Part shown: positions 7,310-11,469 of the stretch, piece by piece
Layout of the letters: the number at the start of each line of letters is the position of its first letter
How positions within the stretch are numbered: position 1 is the stretch's first letter
Assembly: GCA_003527165.1 (NCBI GenBank)
Contig: DPSI01000260.1
Coordinates: forward strand, 916-12,384
DNA: 11,469 nucleotides
From: Pseudomonas sp.
GTDB taxonomy: Bacteria; Pseudomonadota; Gammaproteobacteria; Pseudomonadales; Pseudomonadaceae
Direction of reading: 5' to 3'
Program-made: the position numbers and the translations under genes
The notes under the pieces: generated by a model
The model's database searches: none
Seen by the model: only the letters and a program-made list of their open reading frames with translations
Told to the model about the DNA's origin: nothing

Positions 7310-7663
7310 TCAGCGGTTCAGTGCGGTCAGGTCGGCTCCATCACGCTGGATCTGTTGCCCGGCGACGAAACCGTGGTTCGAGCTCCGCACCCGCGACAGG
7401 CTGCCATCCTCGGCCTCGATCACATAGAGCGTCTGCTCGAGCCCCGCCGCCGTCTGTACGCCCTGCCCGGCAAAATAGCCCAGGCCGCCGCCTACCAGTG
7501 CACCGATGGGTCCGCCGGCCGCCGCCCCCAGCATGAAGCCACTGAGACCGCCGAACCCGCCTCCCACGACACGATCCTGGCGAGCCTTTACCACTTCATC
7601 GGCGCCTACCAGCGTGCTTGTCAGCAGGATTGCGCCTGCAACCAAAGCGACTAGATTCTTCAT
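7310..7663 (-). CDS. Exported glycine-zipper protein (SlyB/17-kDa-antigen-like build)
   Basis: 117 residues. Residues 1-20 form a signal peptide (MKNLVALVAGAIL..., likely cut near VGA-DE). Residues 34-68 are a glycine zipper (GGGFGGLSGFMLGAAAGG followed by PIGALVGGGLGYFAGQG), the double glycine-rich helix seen in SlyB, OmpA-associated and Rick_17kDa-type envelope proteins. The tail (80-106) with EDGSLSRVRSSN and FVAGQQIQ resembles the small beta domain that follows the zipper in that family. Unlike SlyB there is no cysteine at all, so it is not a lipoprotein. An in-frame start further upstream (7744) was rejected because the ATG at 7663 has AAGGAG seven bases upstream and begins a clean signal peptide. 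Likely site is the outer membrane or periplasm; the precise role is unknown. Confidence 0.82.
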   Translation of the reverse strand: MKNLVALVAGAILLTSTLVGADEVVKARQDRVVGGGFGGLSGFMLGAAAGGPIGALVGGGLGYFAGQGVQTAAGLEQTLYVIEAEDGSLSRVRSSNHGFVAGQQIQRDGADLTALNR

Positions 7664-7863
7664 GAGATGCTCCTTCAAGGGACGAGGTTGTCCTGATATA
7701 CAGTCACGAAACGTGCCGCTTTTTACTCCTTTGTTATCAATCACTTAATCTAAACAAGGTTTAATTAACCACCGTAGAAAAGGTGCGAATGACCTTGCAT
7801 CGAGTATTTAAAACCCTGACACGCGACTTGGCTTTCTTCACCGAACCGTACGGAACCAGTCGA

Positions 7864-8265
7864 ATGATCCGCTGCAAACGCGCCTATGAACCCTGCGAAG
7901 CCGACGATGGCTACCGCGTGCTGGTCGATCGCCTCTGGCCGCGAAACCTTCGCAAGGAGGCCTTGGCTCTGAATGGGTGGCTGAAGAATTTGGCGCCCTC
8001 GACCGCGCTGCGCCAAGCCTTCAAGGGTGGCGAACTGGATTTCGCAGCCTTTCGGGACGGCTATCGCAAAGAGCTGGCGGGCCATCCGGAACACTGGTGG
8101 CCCTTGTTGGAGATCGCCGCCAAGGGCCAGTTGATGCTGGTCTATGCCGCTCGTGACGAGCATCAGAACAACGCGCAGGTACTGGCCGAATGGCTGGAGG
8201 AAGAGCTGGAGCGGCGCGGGGCGCCAAGCTCGCCGACTTGTTATGCCGACGAGCGAATGTCATGA
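7864..8265 (+). CDS. DUF488 family protein (YeaO-like)
   Basis: 133 residues. The start MIRCKRAYEPCEADDGYRV, followed by LVDRLWPR (20-27), matches the conserved opening of the DUF488/YeaO family. The later block LVYAARDEHQNNAQVLAEWL (92-111) matches its conserved end. Molecular function of the family is not established to my knowledge. Start choice is uncertain: the family core begins at 7864 but its ribosome site is weak (GGAA nine bases upstream), while an ATG at 7789 has AAAAGG upstream and would add 25 residues of unusual, AT-richer composition. I prefer 7864 on family length. It is read away from the glycine-zipper gene across an AT-rich gap and converges on the DctP gene. Confidence 0.85.
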   Translation: MIRCKRAYEPCEADDGYRVLVDRLWPRNLRKEALALNGWLKNLAPSTALRQAFKGGELDFAAFRDGYRKELAGHPEHWWPLLEIAAKGQLMLVYAARDEHQNNAQVLAEWLEEELERRGAPSSPTCYADERMS

Positions 8266-8343
8266 AGGGCTTAGCGGGCCGATGAAAAACCTAGACAAGA
8301 CCAGGCGCAACGACCACGAAAATAACAGCCGAAAGGCGAGCGT

Positions 8344-8417
8344 AGTGAGTCAAAAATAGCCGATGAAGCGGACCGGGCTTGCGTACGAGTTGATGCTGTA
8401 GATGAGCATGACTCACT
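8344..8417. repeat. Perfect 9-bp inverted repeat with a 56-base spacer
   Basis: AGTGAGTCA (8344-8352) and TGACTCACT (8409-8417) are exact inverted copies in the gap between two converging genes. The spacer has a further small stem (TGCT/AGCA) but no protein-like frame. It may be a bidirectional transcript end or a remnant of a repeat; function is not shown. Confidence 0.35.
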
Positions 8418-8434
8418 TCGTCACCCTCTTCGGG

Positions 8435-8517
8435 CCGCGCTAAGACGCGTTAGCAGCAGCGGCTTGCTGAGGCTGTTTGAACGCGGTCTTGCCAGCGCAG
8501 GTAGTTTCAATTGCCTG

Positions 8518-8520
<3 letters not shown>
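8435..8520. repeat. Dispersed imperfect repeat, copy B, overlapping the DctP stop codon
   Basis: About 86 bp, partner of copy A at 6700-6787. It has its own foldback: CGCGTT (8446-8451) pairs with AACGCG (8480-8485) around an inner CAGCA/TGCTG stem. The element ends in GCCTGCTA, and the final CTA is the reverse complement of the TAG stop codon of the minus-strand DctP gene (8518-8520). So the repeat either inserted at, or has evolved up to, the gene end. Confidence 0.65.
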
Positions 8521-9865
<1,345 letters not shown>

Positions 9866-10810
9866 ATGCCCATGAACCAGTGCCCACCACAACCCATCCT
9901 GATCGATTGCCTGATTGTCGGCGGCGGTCCGGGTGGCTTGACCGCTGCCCTGTATCTTGCCCGCTTCCGTCGCAGTTGCCTGGTGATAGACGCCGGCTCC
10001 AGCCGGGCCTCGTGGATTCCGCGCTCGCACAATTACCCGGGCTTTCCGCCGGGTATCAACGGTAACGAACTGCTCGCACGGCTGCGTGAGCAGGCCAGCG
10101 GCTACGGCGCCAGGCTCGAACACGGTCGGGTCGAGCACATCGAACCGCATGCTGAAGGATTTAGCGTGCGCTACGGCGATCGAACCTGTGTCGCCCGAAG
10201 AATTATCCTCGCCACTGGCATCGAGGACACCCTGCCCGATATGCCCGAGGTCGAGCAGGCCATCGCCGAAGGCAAGGTGCGGCTGTGTGCCATCTGCGAT
10301 GGCTATGAGGTCGATGGCGACAATGTCGCGGTCTATGGCGAAGCGGAAAACGCCATCAGCCATGCGGTGTTCCTGCGCACCTTTAGCGACCGGGTTACCG
10401 TGGTGGTACATGGCGAGCAGGATGCCTGCGATCAAGCCATCGCGCTGGCCGAGCACTACGACATCCGCCTGATCAGTGACCGGGTCGAAGCCCTGCGCCC
10501 CTGCGAGTCCGGCATCGAGTTAATCACCTGCAGCGGCGCCACCCATCGGTTCGACATCATCTACCCCAGCCTTGGTGCGCGCTTTCGCTCCGAGCTCGCC
10601 CAGCAGTTGGGCGTGGGCTGCGACGAATGCGGCGGTGTGCTGGTTGACGACCATCTACGGACTTCGGTGCGGGGGCTCTATGCAATCGGCGACGTGACCA
10701 TGGGCCTGAAGCAGATGAGCGTCGCCATTGGTCAGGCTGCCCAAGCGGCGACGGCGGTGCACAACAGTCTGGAATCCAAACCCTGGGGTGGCTCGGCGGC
10801 CACGCGCTGA
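9866..10810 (+). CDS. Thioredoxin-reductase-like FAD-dependent oxidoreductase
   Basis: 314 residues, the size of low-molecular-weight thioredoxin reductases. The N-terminal FAD site is [18 protein letters not shown] (17-34), the redox-active disulfide is C141-C144 in CAICDGYE, and the second FAD motif is [19 protein letters not shown] (271-289). The nucleotide-binding domain is unusual: the place of GGGxSA reads VYGEAENAI (156-164), and the NADPH-phosphate motif HRR...R of true TrxB is missing (VHGEQDA). I therefore call it a TrxB-like family member, not trxB; electron donor and partner are unknown. Start: ATG at 9866 or 9872; neither has a clear ribosome site, and an in-frame stop at 9815 excludes a longer form. 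The serine dehydratase gene follows after 103 bases on the same strand. Confidence 0.88.
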   Translation: MPMNQCPPQPILIDCLIVGGGPGGLTAALYLARFRRSCLVIDAGSSRASWIPRSHNYPGFPPGINGNELLARLREQASGYGARLEHGRVEHIEPHAEGFSVRYGDRTCVARRIILATGIEDTLPDMPEVEQAIAEGKVRLCAICDGYEVDGDNVAVYGEAENAISHAVFLRTFSDRVTVVVHGEQDACDQAIALAEHYDIRLISDRVEALRPCESGIELITCSGATHRFDIIYPSLGARFRSELAQQLGVGCDECGGVLVDDHLRTSVRGLYAIGDVTMGLKQMSVAIGQAAQAATAVHNSLESKPWGGSAATR

Positions 10811-10913
10811 GCCGGCGACGAGACGACGCAGCCAATCATATGCATCTACAGGGTTGCGCACCGTGAAGGACTAGGATGAATACAGAGCCGTCCGCCTGGC
10901 CTGGGAGTACGTC

Positions 10914-11469
10914 ATGTCACTCAGCGTTTTCGACCTGTTCAAGATCGGCATCGGACCGTCCAGTTCGCACACCGTGGGACCGATGCGCGGCCTTAAGTGT
11001 GACGACCTGCTGCAGGCAACAGAGCATCTTAAGGTCGAGCTGTACGGCTCCCTCGGCGCGACCGGCAAGGGTCACGGCAGCGACAAGGCGGTGCTGCTCG
11101 GGCTCGAAGGCGAGCTTCCGGAGGAGGTCGAGACCAGCAGCATCCCGCAGCGCATGGCGGCGATGCGTGAATCGCGCGAGCTGCGCCTGCTGGGTGAGAA
11201 AACCATTCGCTTCGATGTCAGCAGCGACCTGCAGTTCATCCGCAAGCCGCTGGCCTTCCACCCCAACGGCATGCTCTTTCGCGCGTTCGATGCCGCCGGG
11301 CTGCAGCTACGAAGCCGCGAATATTATTCGGTAGGCGGAGGCTTCGTCGTCGACCGACAGGTGGCCGGCAGCGACCGTATTGTCGAGGACCGCACGCCGT
11401 TGCCCTACCCGTTTCACAGCGCTGCCGAACTGCTGGCACTGTGCAGCGAGCACGGGCTGTCCATCAGCG
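10914..11469 (+). CDS. sdaA: L-serine dehydratase, iron-sulfur type (partial, 3' end off the window)
   Basis: The visible 185 residues begin MSLSVFDLFKIGIGPSSSHT, the signature start of bacterial [4Fe-4S] L-serine dehydratases (SdaA/SdaB/TdcG), which convert L-serine to pyruvate and ammonia. Further matches are VELYGSLGATGKGHGSDKA (about 41-59), the LLG..IRFD block and SREYYSVGGGFVVDR (about 133-147). The cluster cysteines lie in the C-terminal alpha domain beyond the window. Start: ATG at 10914 with GGAG six bases upstream. Oddity: between GPMR (22-25) and VELYGS there are 15 residues where E. coli SdaA and the P. aeruginosa enzyme, as I recall them, have 22, so seven residues after GPMR look deleted in frame. 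The symbol could equally be sdaB. Confidence 0.92.
   Translation, partial: MSLSVFDLFKIGIGPSSSHTVGPMRGLKCDDLLQATEHLKVELYGSLGATGKGHGSDKAVLLGLEGELPEEVETSSIPQRMAAMRESRELRLLGEKTIRFDVSSDLQFIRKPLAFHPNGMLFRAFDAAGLQLRSREYYSVGGGFVVDRQVAGSDRIVEDRTPLPYPFHSAAELLALCSEHGLSIS

Noticed and set aside
7664..7744. Upstream extension of the glycine-zipper protein to 7744
   Set aside because: It would place the ribosome site inside the coding region and bury the signal peptide.
8435..8490. Integron attC recombination site in the repeat with GTTAGC and AACGC words
   Set aside because: The core words do not fit GTTRRRY/RYYYAAC, there is no integrase or cassette array, and the related copy at 6700 differs at these positions.

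Overview
The window looks like a chromosomal segment of a denitrifying gammaproteobacterium of the Pseudomonas stutzeri (Stutzerimonas) group. This rests on the gene order nosR-nosZ-nosD, on clade I (Tat-exported) NosZ and NosR proteins close to the P. stutzeri versions as I remember them, on high GC with GC-rich codon use, and on many short palindromic repeats of the Pseudomonas REP type. The species is an inference; no 16S rRNA or other marker gene is present.

Layout: 1-527 (minus) is the 5' part of nosD, cut by the window edge. 528-739 is a repeat-rich gap. 740-2641 (minus) is nosZ and 2674-4887 (minus) is nosR. 4888-5264 holds the nosR promoter, with a good FNR/DNR-type box and a weaker second box, and then a gene-free patch of hairpins. 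5265-6521 (minus) is an acyl-CoA dehydrogenase. 6794-7234 (minus) is a four-helix, histidine-bearing membrane protein. 7310-7663 (minus) is a small exported glycine-zipper protein. 7864-8265 (plus) is a DUF488/YeaO-like protein. 8518-9516 (minus) is an orphan TRAP solute-binding protein of the DctP type. 9866-10810 (plus) is a thioredoxin-reductase-like flavoprotein. 10914 to the right edge (plus) is the start of an L-serine dehydratase.

How the genes work together: nosR, nosZ and nosD belong to nitrous oxide respiration. NosZ reduces N2O to N2 in the periplasm, NosR is the membrane flavo-iron-sulfur protein that supports electron supply and expression, and NosD (with NosF and NosY outside the window) helps mature the CuZ centre. 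The spacing of the nosR promoter elements fits anaerobic or NO-responsive activation by an FNR/DNR-family regulator. The genes right of nosR are mostly single, separately spaced housekeeping or accessory genes with no clear link to denitrification.

I see no mobile element, CRISPR array, tRNA or rRNA, and no convincing new multi-gene system. The points most worth a second look are a pair of related 86-88 bp repeats lying against the 3' ends of two unrelated genes, an apparent seven-residue deletion in the conserved start of the serine dehydratase, a non-canonical nucleotide-binding loop in the flavoprotein, and the second FNR-like box upstream of nosR.
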